Shown one piece after another: positions 30,507 through 38,978 of a stretch of 64,000 nt of DNA. How positions within the stretch are numbered: position 1 is the first letter of the stretch; every line of letters begins with the position of its first letter. The position numbers were made by a program, and so were the translations under genes. The stretch spans positions 1 through 64,000 of the forward strand of contig NZ_BCBA01000106.1 of assembly GCF_001320245.1 (NCBI RefSeq), read 5' to 3'. Under the pieces are notes generated by a model. The model worked only from the letters and a program-made list of their open reading frames with translations, made no database searches and was not told the origin of the DNA. Source of the DNA: Pseudomonas sp. NBRC 111124. Its GTDB lineage: Bacteria > Pseudomonadota > Gammaproteobacteria > Pseudomonadales > Pseudomonadaceae.

Positions 30507-31409
30507 ATGCTTCGCAAAGCCTTCGCCCTGCTCCTGGCCTGCGCCCTGCCGGCGCTGACCCTGGCCGACACCGGCAAGCCCCTGCGCATCGGCATCACCC
30601 TGCACCCTTACTACAGCTACGTGAGCAATATCGTCGGCGACAAGGCCGAGGTGGTGCCGCTGATTCCGGCAGGCTTCAACCCCCATGCCTATGAACCCCG
30701 CGCCGAAGACATCAAGCGCATCGGCACGCTCGACGTGGTGGTGCTCAACGGCGTCGGCCATGACGACTTTGCCGACCGCATGATCGCCGCCAGCGAAAAG
30801 CCCGAAATCAAGACCATCGAAGCCAACCAGAACGTCCCGTTACTGGCAGCCACCGGCATTGCCGCCCGCGGCGCCGGCAAGGTGGTCAACCCGCACACCT
30901 TCCTGTCGATCAGCACCACCATCGCCCAGGTCAACAACATCGCCCGCGAGCTGGGCAAGCTCGACCCGGACAACGCCAGGTTCTACACGCAGAACGCCCG
31001 CGCCTACGCCAAGCGCCTGCGGGCCTTGCGGGCCGATGCCCTGGCCAAGGTGACCGAAGCGCCTGCGGCCACCTTCCGCGTGGCCACCATCCATGCCGCC
31101 TACGACTACCTGGTGCGCGACTTTGGCTTGGAAGTGACGGCGGTGGTCGAACCCGCCCACGGCATCGAACCGAGCCCGGCGCAGCTGAAAAAGACCATCG
31201 ACCAGCTCAAGGCGCTGGACGTGAAAGTGATCTTCTCGGAAATGGACTTCCCCTCGGCCTATGTGGAGACCATCCAGCGTGAGTCCGGCGTGCGTCTGTA
31301 CCCGCTGACGCACATTTCCTACGGCGACTACACCAAGGACAAGTACGAAGTGGAGATGAAGCGCAACCTCGACACCGTGGTCCGCGCCATCCAGGAGAAC
31401 CGCGCATGA
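30507..31409 (+). CDS. fpvC: FpvC, periplasmic metal-binding protein of ABC transporter
   Basis: 300 residues, a cluster A-I (ZnuA/TroA-type) solute-binding protein with signal peptide (LRKAFALLLACALPALTLA). Likely metal ligands are His in LHPYYSYV, His in GFNPHAYEP, His in VVNPHTFLS and a late acidic residue in FSEMDFPS. It works with FpvDEF downstream of iron reduction, taking iron or the apo-siderophore. Confidence 0.88.
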   Translation: MLRKAFALLLACALPALTLADTGKPLRIGITLHPYYSYVSNIVGDKAEVVPLIPAGFNPHAYEPRAEDIKRIGTLDVVVLNGVGHDDFADRMIAASEKPEIKTIEANQNVPLLAATGIAARGAGKVVNPHTFLSISTTIAQVNNIARELGKLDPDNARFYTQNARAYAKRLRALRADALAKVTEAPAATFRVATIHAAYDYLVRDFGLEVTAVVEPAHGIEPSPAQLKKTIDQLKALDVKVIFSEMDFPSAYVETIQRESGVRLYPLTHISYGDYTKDKYEVEMKRNLDTVVRAIQENRA

Positions 31410-32152
31410 CCGCCGCTGCCAACCTCACGGCGCCCGGCGGGCCGCGCATCGAGTTCGCCGGCATCGACCTGACCCTGGGCCGCACGCGCATCCTCGAACA
31501 GGTGCAGTTCAGCGTGGCCGCCGGCAGTGTGCATGCCATCGTCGGCCCCAATGGCGGCGGCAAGAGTTCGCTGATCAAGACCCTGCTCGGGCAGATGCCG
31601 CACCAGGGCCTGCTGAGCCTGCACTGGCCCGGCGCGCAGCAGGTGATCGGCTATGTGCCGCAAGCACTGGAGTTCGACCGCGGGTTGCCGATGACCGTCG
31701 ACGACTTCATGGCCGCCATGTGCCAGCGGCGCCCGGCGTTCCTAGGCCTTTCACGCCGGGTGCGGCCAGCGATCGATGCGGCGTTGGCACGGGTCGGCAT
31801 GCTCGACAAGCGCAAGCGGCGCATGGGCGCGCTGTCTGGCGGTGAACGCCAGCGGGTGCTGTTGGCCCAGGGCTTGATTCCCGAACCGCAACTGCTGGTG
31901 CTCGACGAGCCGATGTCGGCGCTCGACGAAGCCGGTATCCAGGTGTTCGAACAGCTGCTGCAAGGCTGGCGCCAGGCCGGCACCACCGTGCTGTGGATCG
32001 AACACGACCTGCAAGCCGTGCTGCGCCTGGCCGACCGGGTCACCGGCCTGAGCCGCCAGGTGCTGTTCGACGCCCCGCCCGCCCAGGCCCTGACCCCGCA
32101 GCGCCTGCTCAGCCTGTTCTCCGTCCACCCACGCAGCGAGCGCCTTGTCTGA
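31406..32152 (+). CDS. fpvD: FpvD, ABC transporter ATP-binding protein
   Basis: 248 residues. Walker A is GPNGGGKSS, signature LSGGERQRVLLAQ, Walker B LLVLDEPMSALDE, and the switch His lies in WIEHDLQ. It is the cytosolic ATPase for the FpvE permease. It starts in an ATGA overlap with fpvC and its TGA shares a base with the fpvE ATG. Confidence 0.92.
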   Translation: MTAAANLTAPGGPRIEFAGIDLTLGRTRILEQVQFSVAAGSVHAIVGPNGGGKSSLIKTLLGQMPHQGLLSLHWPGAQQVIGYVPQALEFDRGLPMTVDDFMAAMCQRRPAFLGLSRRVRPAIDAALARVGMLDKRKRRMGALSGGERQRVLLAQGLIPEPQLLVLDEPMSALDEAGIQVFEQLLQGWRQAGTTVLWIEHDLQAVLRLADRVTGLSRQVLFDAPPAQALTPQRLLSLFSVHPRSERLV

Positions 32153-33051
32153 TGAGCTTTGAAGCATTCCGCCAGCTGATCCAGGCATGGGCCGGCGCTG
32201 GCTACCTGCCGCAGGCGCTGGCCTACGGTTTCGTGATCAATGCCTTGCTGGCCGGCCTGATGATCGGCCCGGTGCTGGGTGGTCTCGGCACCCTGGTGGT
32301 GGTCAAGCGCTTTGCCTTCTTCTCCGAGGCGGTCGGCCATGCCGCGCTCACCGGGGTCGCCATCGGCATCCTGCTCGGCGAGCCGTATACCGGCCCCTAT
32401 GGCAGCCTGTTCGGCTACTGCCTGCTGTTCGGCATCCTGCTCAATTTCCTGCGTAACCGCACCGGGCTGTCGCCGGACACGCTGATCGGCGTGTTCCTTT
32501 CGGTGTCGCTGGCCCTCGGCGCCAGCCTGCTGCTGATGCTGGCCGGCAAGATCAACGTGCACATTCTCGAGAACGTGCTGTTCGGCTCGGTGCTGACCGT
32601 CAGCGGCCAGGACCTAATGGTGCTGGGCATCGTCGCGGTGCTGGTGCTGGCCCTGGCGCTGCCGCTTTACAACCGCATCATGCTGGCCAGCTTCAACCCG
32701 CAGCTGGCGGCGGTGCGTGGGGTGGCGGTAAAGACCCTGGACTACCTGTTCGTGGTGCTGGTGACCCTGGTCACGGTCGCCTCGGTGAAGGTGATCGGGG
32801 CAATCCTGGTGGGTGCCTTGCTGGTGATCCCGGCGGCGGCGGCGCGCCTGGTCAGCCAGTCATTGAAGGGGTTTTTCTTCGTTTCGGTGCTGATCGCCAC
32901 CCTGAGCACGCTGCTTGGCATCCTCCTGCCGATCGTCCTCGACCTGCCGGTGCCCTCGGGCGCGGCGATCATCCTGGTCGCCGGCATCTGTTTCGCCCTC
33001 GCCGCGCTCGCCCGCGCCCTCGTTCCACGCCTGCAAGGAAACCCGGCATGA
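32152..33051 (+). CDS. fpvE: FpvE, metal ABC transporter permease
   Basis: 299 residues of the ABC-3 (ZnuB/MntB) permease family with about eight membrane helices; the typical VKRFAFFSEAVGHAALTGVA coupling-helix region is near residues 50-70. A longer upstream open frame exists, but the ATG at 32152 matches the family. It overlaps fpvF by ATGA. Confidence 0.92.
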   Translation: MSFEAFRQLIQAWAGAGYLPQALAYGFVINALLAGLMIGPVLGGLGTLVVVKRFAFFSEAVGHAALTGVAIGILLGEPYTGPYGSLFGYCLLFGILLNFLRNRTGLSPDTLIGVFLSVSLALGASLLLMLAGKINVHILENVLFGSVLTVSGQDLMVLGIVAVLVLALALPLYNRIMLASFNPQLAAVRGVAVKTLDYLFVVLVTLVTVASVKVIGAILVGALLVIPAAAARLVSQSLKGFFFVSVLIATLSTLLGILLPIVLDLPVPSGAAIILVAGICFALAALARALVPRLQGNPA

Positions 33052-33917
33052 ACCTGAAACACCTGACCCTGGCCATCGCCCTCGTTGGCCTGCCTACGCT
33101 CGCCTCGGCCACGCAAGTGCTGACCACCCTGCCCGTGACCCACAGCCTGGCCAGCGCCCTGCTCGACGGCACCGCCGTGCAGCTCAAGCGCGCCGCACCG
33201 GCCAACCTGCCGGCCAGCCGCCAGCCGTCGTACTTCAGCAGCCGTGGCGGCGCGGCACTGGCCAAGGCCGCGCAGCAGGCCGACGCGGTGATCGGCGTGC
33301 GCTCGATCTGGCGTGACGACCCGCTGTACCCGATGGCGCGGCGCAGCAATATCCGTATCGTCGAGATCGACGCGGCGCGGCCAGTGGATGGCGCGCTGCC
33401 GGGCATCGCCGTGAGCGGTGACGACGCCTATGCCGCTTACCCCTGGCTGAACCCGACCAACCTGGGGCGCATGGCAGATGTGCTGGCCAATGATCTGGAG
33501 CGCCTGGCGCCGGCCGATAAAGACAGGATCCAGGGCAACCTGGCGGGGCTCAAGCGCCAGCTGCTGGAGCTGACCGCCCGCAGCCAGACGCAGTTGGCCA
33601 AGGTCGACAACCTGAGTGTGGTCAGCCTGTCCGAGCGCCTGGGGTACCTGGCCAGCGGTTTGAACCTGGATGTGGTGGAGCAGCCGTTGCCGGAGGATGG
33701 CAAGTGGGATAAGGCGGCGCTGAAGGCGCTGGGTGAGCAGCTCGAGGGGCAGGATGTGGCGCTGGTGCTGGACCATCGCCAGCCAGATGCGGCGCTGACC
33801 GCGGTAATCGAGGCGGCCGGGGCAAAACTGGTGGTGGTGGAGAGTGACCCTGAAGATGCACTGGCGGGGCTCAAGGCCAGTGTCGAGCAGGTGGTCGGGG
33901 CACTGAGCGAAGGCTGA
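33048..33917 (+). CDS. fpvF: FpvF, second periplasmic binding protein
   Basis: 289 residues with a signal peptide (NLKHLTLAIALVGLPTLASA) and a cluster A-I fold. It lacks most of the metal-ligand histidines seen in FpvC (FpvC has HPYY and NPHAY; FpvF has VTHSLASALL and few others), so it may bind the siderophore or a complex with FpvC, as proposed for P. aeruginosa. It ends the operon before a hairpin. Confidence 0.85.
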   Translation: MNLKHLTLAIALVGLPTLASATQVLTTLPVTHSLASALLDGTAVQLKRAAPANLPASRQPSYFSSRGGAALAKAAQQADAVIGVRSIWRDDPLYPMARRSNIRIVEIDAARPVDGALPGIAVSGDDAYAAYPWLNPTNLGRMADVLANDLERLAPADKDRIQGNLAGLKRQLLELTARSQTQLAKVDNLSVVSLSERLGYLASGLNLDVVEQPLPEDGKWDKAALKALGEQLEGQDVALVLDHRQPDAALTAVIEAAGAKLVVVESDPEDALAGLKASVEQVVGALSEG

Positions 33918-33919
33918 AA

Positions 33920-33936
33920 GGGCTGCAAAGCAGCCC
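33920..33936. terminator. Hairpin between fpvF and NCS1 permease
   Basis: GGGCTGC-aaa-GCAGCCC lies between two convergent stops. There is no U-tract; it may serve both strands weakly. Confidence 0.5.
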
Positions 33937-33958
33937 CCGGCCCCTTAACAGCAGGCGG

Positions 33959-35365
33959 TCAGTCGTTGACGCTTACCACGCGCCCCGCCTTCTCGGCGGC
34001 CTTGCCGCGCGTTGCCAGGCAGTAGTACAGCGGCACCGTCACCAGCAGGCCGAACAGCCACGAAAGGTCAGCCCCTTCGACGATGTTGGAGTACGGGCCC
34101 ACATACAGCGAAGTGTTGGCAAACGGCAGCTGCACCAGGATGCCGCAGGCATAGGCAACGATCGCGTGGTGGTTGAAGCGGCCATAGATGCCGCCGTCCG
34201 CGCGGAAGATCGACGCGATGTCGTACTGGCCCTTCTTGATCAGGTAGAAGTCGATCAGGTTGATCGAAGCCCACGGCACCAGCACCAGCAGCAGCGCCAG
34301 GATCAGGCCGATGAACTGGCCGATGAAGCCCGTCGACGCATTCAGCGCCACCATGGCGCAGCCCACCAGGATCACCGTAGCCAGGATCACCCGTACCTTG
34401 ATGCTCGGCGTCCACTCGGCAATGAAGGTCTGGATCGCAGTGACGATCGACAGCACAGCGCCATACAGGTTGAGGGCGTTGTGGCTGATGATGTTGAGCA
34501 GGAACAGCACCATCAGGATCGGGCCCAGCCAGCCGGTGGCCTGCTTGACCGCATCCATCGCGTCGGTGCCTTCCGGCACGCACAGCACCGCGATGGCACC
34601 AAAGCTGAAGCACAGGATGGTGCCCAGGGTGGCGCCGAAGTAGGTTGCCCAGAACGGCTTGGCGATGCCCACTTCACGGGGCAGGTAGCGCGAGTAGTCG
34701 GAGGTGTACGGCGAGAAGCTGATCTGCCAGATGATGCCCAGCGACACCGTGGCGATGAAGCCGGAGAGGTTGAACGCGCCACGGTTGAAGAAGTCGGCCG
34801 GCAGCTCCTGGACGAACATCATGATGAAACCGGCCAACAACGCCGACCCCATCACCCAAGTACCGATGCGGTTGAGGATGTGGATGAAGCGGTAGCCGAT
34901 CACGCCGATGGCGGTGGCGCTCAGGGCACCGATCACGATCGCGCCCGGCATCGGCACGCTCGGGGCGATGCCGTGGATGGTCTTGCCCGCCAGGACGATG
35001 TTGGAGATAAAGAAGCCGACATAGATCAGCGCGGTGAAGAACACGATCAGCAAGGCGCCGTAGCGGCCAAACTGGCCACGGCTCTGCACCATCTGCGGAA
35101 TGCCCAGCTGCGGTCCCTGCGCAGAGGCCAGGGCGATGAACACGCCCCCGATCAGATGGCCCAGCACGATTGCGACCAGCCCCCACAGCAGGTTCAGGTG
35201 GAACACCTGGACCACCATGGCGCCGGTGACGATAGGCAGTGGCGCGATGTTGGTACTGAACCAGAGGGTAAACAGGTCGCGCGCCTTCCCATGGCGCTCG
35301 GCAGGTGGAACGTAATCGACCGTGTGATTTTCGACAAACTGGTGTTGCGACGACGGTTGGGACAT
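33959..35365 (-). CDS. NCS1-family nucleobase/cytosine-type permease
   Basis: 468 residues with about 12 membrane helices. It begins with a hydrophilic tail and DYVPPAERHGKARDLFTLWF, the CodB/PurR-NCS1 entry motif. NCS1 carriers import cytosine, hydantoins, allantoin, pyridoxine and related N-heterocycles by cation symport. It is divergent from the first flavin reductase; a variant of the cluster palindrome (35443-35454) lies upstream, so it is the probable importer of the cluster's substrate. A paralogue lies at 48968. Confidence 0.88.
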   Translation of the reverse strand: MSQPSSQHQFVENHTVDYVPPAERHGKARDLFTLWFSTNIAPLPIVTGAMVVQVFHLNLLWGLVAIVLGHLIGGVFIALASAQGPQLGIPQMVQSRGQFGRYGALLIVFFTALIYVGFFISNIVLAGKTIHGIAPSVPMPGAIVIGALSATAIGVIGYRFIHILNRIGTWVMGSALLAGFIMMFVQELPADFFNRGAFNLSGFIATVSLGIIWQISFSPYTSDYSRYLPREVGIAKPFWATYFGATLGTILCFSFGAIAVLCVPEGTDAMDAVKQATGWLGPILMVLFLLNIISHNALNLYGAVLSIVTAIQTFIAEWTPSIKVRVILATVILVGCAMVALNASTGFIGQFIGLILALLLVLVPWASINLIDFYLIKKGQYDIASIFRADGGIYGRFNHHAIVAYACGILVQLPFANTSLYVGPYSNIVEGADLSWLFGLLVTVPLYYCLATRGKAAEKAGRVVSVND

Positions 35366-35442
35366 AGGTTTCAGCTCGACAGGTCGTTTTTATCTTTGTA
35401 AGGAAACCGCATCTAGGCGGCGTCTCTGCTGCGGACCATATT

Positions 35443-35454
35443 ATGGTATTCCAA
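35443..35454. promoter_or_regulatory. Variant GntR-type operator ahead of NCS1 permease
   Basis: ATGGTATTCCAA is a degenerate copy (two changes) of the palindrome ATGGTATACCAT found twice more in the cluster. It lies 78 bp upstream of the permease start. Confidence 0.5.
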
Positions 35455-35531
35455 ACTTTTGACAACACTGATCCGCACTAAAAAGCGCCCGCTGATCTGC
35501 TCGCGCAACCCCTGCGACAAACCGCCTCACC

Positions 35532-35562
35532 GCTCAAGACCACGTTTTCCGTGGCCTTGAGC
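35532..35562. repeat. Long hairpin in divergent control region
   Basis: GCTCAAG-a-CCACG-ttttc-CGTGG-c-CTTGAGC: two stacked perfect stems of 7 and 5 bp separated by one A/C mismatch. It is placed in the middle of the divergent promoters, not at a gene end. Confidence 0.65.
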
Positions 35563-35613
35563 CGTTCATCGTGAAAAACCGCGGCCGAAAATTCCGCTTG
35601 CAAAATAGGTATT

Positions 35614-35625
35614 ACGGTATACCAT
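35614..35625. promoter_or_regulatory. GntR-type operator ahead of first flavin reductase
   Basis: ACGGTATACCAT, followed by CAGACA, is shared with 37429-37446 over GGTATACCATCAGACA. The TGGT-AT-ACCA form suits FadR-subfamily GntR proteins, of which one is encoded at 41648. Confidence 0.62.
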
Positions 35626-35681
35626 CAGACACATCAACGATAAAAACCGCGGTCCACCGCAGCTCCTTAGAGGTACACCCG

Positions 35682-36167
35682 ATGATCGACGCAACCGTCT
35701 ACAAGAACGTCTTAGGATCCTTCCCGTCCGGCGTTACCGTCATCACCACCCTGGACGACGACGGTTCGGTCGTCGGCCTGACCGCCAGCGCCTTCTCCTC
35801 CCTGTCGATGGACCCGCCGCTGGTGCTGTTCTGCCCCAACTACACCTCAGACTCCTACCCTGTGCTGATCAAGAACAAGCGCTTCGCCATACACCTGCTT
35901 TCGGGTGAACAGCAGGCCGAAGCCTACGCGTTCGCCAAGAAAGGCAAAGACAAGGCCACCGGCATCGAGTGGACCCTGAGCGAACTGGGCAACCCGATCC
36001 TGGCCGGCGCCACCGCCGTCATCGAATGCGAACTGTGGCGCGAGTATGAAGGTGGCGACCACGCCATCATGGTCGGCAAGGTACACAACCTGATCGTCCC
36101 TGAAGAAGCCCCACGCCCCATGGTCTACTGCCGCGGCAAGATGGCCAGCCTGCCGGCATTTGCCTGA
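35682..36167 (+). CDS. Flavin reductase (RutF/HpaC-like), copy 1
   Basis: 161 residues of the flavin-reductase-like split-barrel family: SFPSGVTVITTLDDDG and GLTASAFSSLSMDPPLVLFC are the flavin-binding stretch. It should supply reduced FMN or FAD to a partner oxygenase; the luciferase-like monooxygenase starts 75 bp downstream. The start at 35682 is supported by the close match of its N-terminus to the second copy at 40470. Preceded by a GntR-type operator. Confidence 0.88.
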   Translation: MIDATVYKNVLGSFPSGVTVITTLDDDGSVVGLTASAFSSLSMDPPLVLFCPNYTSDSYPVLIKNKRFAIHLLSGEQQAEAYAFAKKGKDKATGIEWTLSELGNPILAGATAVIECELWREYEGGDHAIMVGKVHNLIVPEEAPRPMVYCRGKMASLPAFA

Positions 36168-36242
36168 AGCCTATTCTGAATCGAGACACCTGGCGCCTCC
36201 CCTGCCCGGCGCCAGACACTTTCAAGCGTTGAGGAAAGCCCC

Positions 36243-37283
36243 ATGAAATTTTCGTTGTTCGTGCACATGGAACGTTGGGATGAACAGGTCAGCCACCGCC
36301 AGCTGTTCGAAGACCTGACCGAACTGACCCTGATGGCCGAGCACGGCGGTTTCAGCACCGTGTGGATCGGCGAACACCACGCCATGGAATACACCATCTC
36401 GCCCAGCCCGATGCCGCTGCTGGCCTACCTGGCTGCACGCACCGAGAAGATCCGCCTGGGTGCTGGCACCATCATCGCACCGTTCTGGAACCCGATCCGC
36501 GTCGCTGGCGAATGCGCCCTGCTCGACGTGATCAGCAACGGCCGCATGGAAGTGGGCCTGGCCCGTGGCGCCTACCAGTTCGAATTCGACCGCATGGCCA
36601 ACGGCATGCCGGCCACCGACGGCGGCAAGGCCCTGCGCGAAATGGTCCCGGTGGTGCGCAAGCTGTGGGAAGGCGACTACGCCCATGACGGCGAAGTCTA
36701 CAAGTTCCCCACCTCCACCAGCGTACCGAAGCCGTTCAACGCCACCCCGCCGATGTGGATCGCTGCCCGCGACCCGGACTCGCACAACTTCGCCGTGGCC
36801 AACGGCTGCAACGTGATGGTCACCCCGCTGATGAAGGGCGACGAAGAAGTGCTGGACCTGAAGAACAAGTTCCAGGCTGCCTGCGACAACAACCCTGAAG
36901 TGCCGCGCCCACAACTGATGGTGCTGCGCCACACCCACGTGCACAGCCCGTCGGAGCCGGAAGGCTGGAAGGTCGGCGCCCAGGCCATCTCGCGCTTCTA
37001 CCGCACCTTCGATGCCTGGTTCGGCAACAAGACCACCCCAGTCAACGGCTTCCTTGAGCCGAGCCCGGAGTCGAAGTTTGCCGAAGTGCCGGCGTTCCAA
37101 CTGGAGAACATCCGCAAGAACACCATGATCGGCACCCCGGAAGAGATCATCGCCCGTATCAAGTACTACCAGGAACTGGGTGTCGACGAGTTCAGCTTCT
37201 GGTGCGACAACAGCCTGCCACACGCCGAGAAGAAGAAGTCGCTCGAGCTGTTCATCAAGGAAGTGGTACCGGCCTTCGCCTGA
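36243..37283 (+). CDS. Luciferase-like (LLM) flavin-dependent monooxygenase
   Basis: 346 residues of the bacterial-luciferase TIM-barrel family: FSTVWIGEHHAMEYTISPSP (near residues 38-57), IRLGAGTIIAPFWNPIRVAG and VGLARGAYQFEFDRM. Relatives oxygenate or cleave C-N bonds in pyrimidines and pyridine using reduced flavin. With a flavin reductase in front it forms a two-component system and is the likely first enzyme of the pathway. It is followed by a strong terminator. Confidence 0.87.
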   Translation: MKFSLFVHMERWDEQVSHRQLFEDLTELTLMAEHGGFSTVWIGEHHAMEYTISPSPMPLLAYLAARTEKIRLGAGTIIAPFWNPIRVAGECALLDVISNGRMEVGLARGAYQFEFDRMANGMPATDGGKALREMVPVVRKLWEGDYAHDGEVYKFPTSTSVPKPFNATPPMWIAARDPDSHNFAVANGCNVMVTPLMKGDEEVLDLKNKFQAACDNNPEVPRPQLMVLRHTHVHSPSEPEGWKVGAQAISRFYRTFDAWFGNKTTPVNGFLEPSPESKFAEVPAFQLENIRKNTMIGTPEEIIARIKYYQELGVDEFSFWCDNSLPHAEKKKSLELFIKEVVPAFA

Positions 37284-37313
37284 ATTCCCATTGCCTGAGA
37301 CATTGCGGGACGC

Positions 37314-37361
37314 GCCCGCTCCCGTGGCCCCCCCGTGGCCCGCGGGAGCGGGCTTTTTTTT
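37314..37361 (+). terminator. Strong terminator after LLM monooxygenase
   Basis: GCCCGCTCCCG and CGGGAGCGGGC (37343-37353) form an 11-bp stem with an 18-base loop, followed by eight T residues. It separates the first transcript from the operon at 37480. Confidence 0.88.
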
Positions 37362-37428
37362 GGGTGTACGCCCACCTTTCGTCCCCCCGCGAGAGAAATT
37401 TTCAGCCACCTCTTGCACAACAAATATT

Positions 37429-37440
37429 ATGGTATACCAT
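37429..37440. promoter_or_regulatory. Perfect GntR-type operator ahead of DUF1185 operon
   Basis: ATGGTATACCAT is a perfect 12-bp palindrome followed by CAGACAACA; it lies 39 bp before the DUF1185 start, downstream of a TATTAT-like -10. This placement fits a repressor site. Confidence 0.65.
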
Positions 37441-37479
37441 CAGACAACAAGAGCTGATAACCCTCACTAGGAGCCACCC

Positions 37480-38076
37480 ATGAGTTTCGAAATCCGCAAG
37501 ATCGTCACCTACTCCGAAGAGACCCGTATCGAAGGCGGCAAGGCCACCGACAAGCCGGTGACCATGGTCGGCCTGGCCGTCGTGATCAAGAACCCATGGG
37601 CAGGTCGCGGTTTTGTTGAAGATCTGAAGCCAGAAATCCGCGCCAACTGCTCGGAGCTGGGTGCACTGATGGTCGAGCGCCTGACCGCTGCCATCGGCGG
37701 TGCCGACAAGATCGAGGCCTACGGCAAAGCTGCAGTCGTCGGCGCCGACGGCGAGATCGAGCACGCCTCGGCGGTGATCCACACCCTGCGCTTCGGCAAT
37801 CACTACCGCGAAGCGGTACAGGCCAAGAGCTACCTGAGCTTCACCAACAAGCGTGGCGGCCCAGGCACCTCGATCCAGATCCCGATGATGCAGAAGGACG
37901 ACGAAGGCCTGCGTTCGCACTACATCACCCTGGAAATGCAGATTGAAGACGCCCCGCGCGCCGATGAAATCGTCGTGGTCCTGGGCGCAGCCGACGGCGG
38001 CCGCCTGCACCCGCGCATCGGCAACCGTTACATCGACCTGGAAGAACTGGCTGCCGAAAAAGCCAACGCTCAATAA
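37480..38076 (+). CDS. DUF1185 'amino acid synthesis' family protein
   Basis: 198 residues, soluble: SFEIRKIVTYSEETRIEGGK then RGFVEDLKPEIRANCSELGA. The PF06684 name has no firm biochemical basis; known structures have a chorismate-mutase-like fold. Conserved segments include AAVVGADGEIEHASAVIHT and NKRGGPGTSIQIPM. It leads the second operon of the cluster, so it probably acts on a ring-opening intermediate, but no reaction is claimed. Confidence 0.83.
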   Translation: MSFEIRKIVTYSEETRIEGGKATDKPVTMVGLAVVIKNPWAGRGFVEDLKPEIRANCSELGALMVERLTAAIGGADKIEAYGKAAVVGADGEIEHASAVIHTLRFGNHYREAVQAKSYLSFTNKRGGPGTSIQIPMMQKDDEGLRSHYITLEMQIEDAPRADEIVVVLGAADGGRLHPRIGNRYIDLEELAAEKANAQ

Positions 38077-38144
38077 CAACAACCAAGACGGGCCGGGGCG
38101 TGGCGTGTTTACCCGCCGCGCCCGACCTTCAAGGAGCGCCCTCC

Positions 38145-38978
38145 ATGATTCAGCCTGTCGCTGAACGTACACCTGCCGGCACCAGCTACCTGTCCGTCGG
38201 CCAGGGCCAACCCGTGGTATTGATCCACGGCGTGGGCCTGAACAAGGAAATGTGGGGCGGTCAGATCGTTGGCCTGGCCAATGACTACCGCGTCATCACC
38301 TACGACATGCTCGGCCACGGCCAGAGCCGCGTACCGGCTGCAGACACCCCGCTGGAAGGCTATGCCGACCAGCTCGCCGAACTGCTCGACCACCTGCAAA
38401 TCCAGCAAGCCACTGTGATCGGCTTCTCCATGGGTGGCCTGGTCGCCCGTGCCTTTGCCCTCAACTACCCGCAGCGCCTGGCTGCACTGGTAGTGCTCAA
38501 CAGCGTGTTCAACCGCACCCCCGAGCAGAGTGCCGGCGTCATCGCCCGCGCCGCCCAGGCTGCGGAGCTCGGCCCCGACGCCAACGTCGACGCCGCCCTC
38601 GACCGCTGGTTCAGCCGTGAATACAAAGCTGCCAACCCGGCGCAGGTCGCCGCCATCCGCCAAGTGCTGGCGAGCAACGACCCGCAGGGCTACCACACCA
38701 CCTATTCGCTGTTCGCCACTCAGGACAAGTACCGTGCAGGCGACCTGGGCAGCATCCAGGTGCCGACGCTGATTGCCACCGGCGAACTCGACTCGGGCTC
38801 CACCCCGGCCATGGCCCGCCAGCTCGCTGCCAGCATTCCTGGCGCGCAAAGCGTGGTCCTCGCCGAGCAACGGCATATGATGCCGGTGGAAGCACCGCGT
38901 GAAGTCAACAAGATGCTCCTGGACTTCCTCGCCCAAGCCCGCACCCTCACCGAATCCGCCAAGGGGATTGTTGCATGA
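38145..38978 (+). CDS. Alpha/beta hydrolase
   Basis: 277 residues. Oxyanion-hole motif HGVGLNKEMW, nucleophile elbow GFSMGG (Ser near 98), acid in ATGELDSGSTP and catalytic His in EQRHMMPVEAP. Resembles RutD or 3-oxoadipate enol-lactonase-type enzymes; hydrolysis of an amide, enamine or lactone intermediate would fit the cluster. AAGGAG lies upstream of the ATG and the stop overlaps the next start by ATGA. Confidence 0.87.
   Translation: MIQPVAERTPAGTSYLSVGQGQPVVLIHGVGLNKEMWGGQIVGLANDYRVITYDMLGHGQSRVPAADTPLEGYADQLAELLDHLQIQQATVIGFSMGGLVARAFALNYPQRLAALVVLNSVFNRTPEQSAGVIARAAQAAELGPDANVDAALDRWFSREYKAANPAQVAAIRQVLASNDPQGYHTTYSLFATQDKYRAGDLGSIQVPTLIATGELDSGSTPAMARQLAASIPGAQSVVLAEQRHMMPVEAPREVNKMLLDFLAQARTLTESAKGIVA

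Larger units (their letters stand above)
35366..35681. other. Divergent control region with operators and a hairpin
   Basis: About 316 bp separate the NCS1 permease from the first flavin reductase. It contains one variant palindrome near each gene (35443-35454 and 35614-35625), and between them a hairpin (35532-35562). No protein gene is supported here; an in-frame ORF extension at 35571 is upstream leader. Confidence 0.7.

Noticed and set aside
37166..37483. Small open frames around the LLM terminator and the GntR operator
   Set aside because: They cross a strong terminator and operator, lack ribosome-binding sites and show no coding character.
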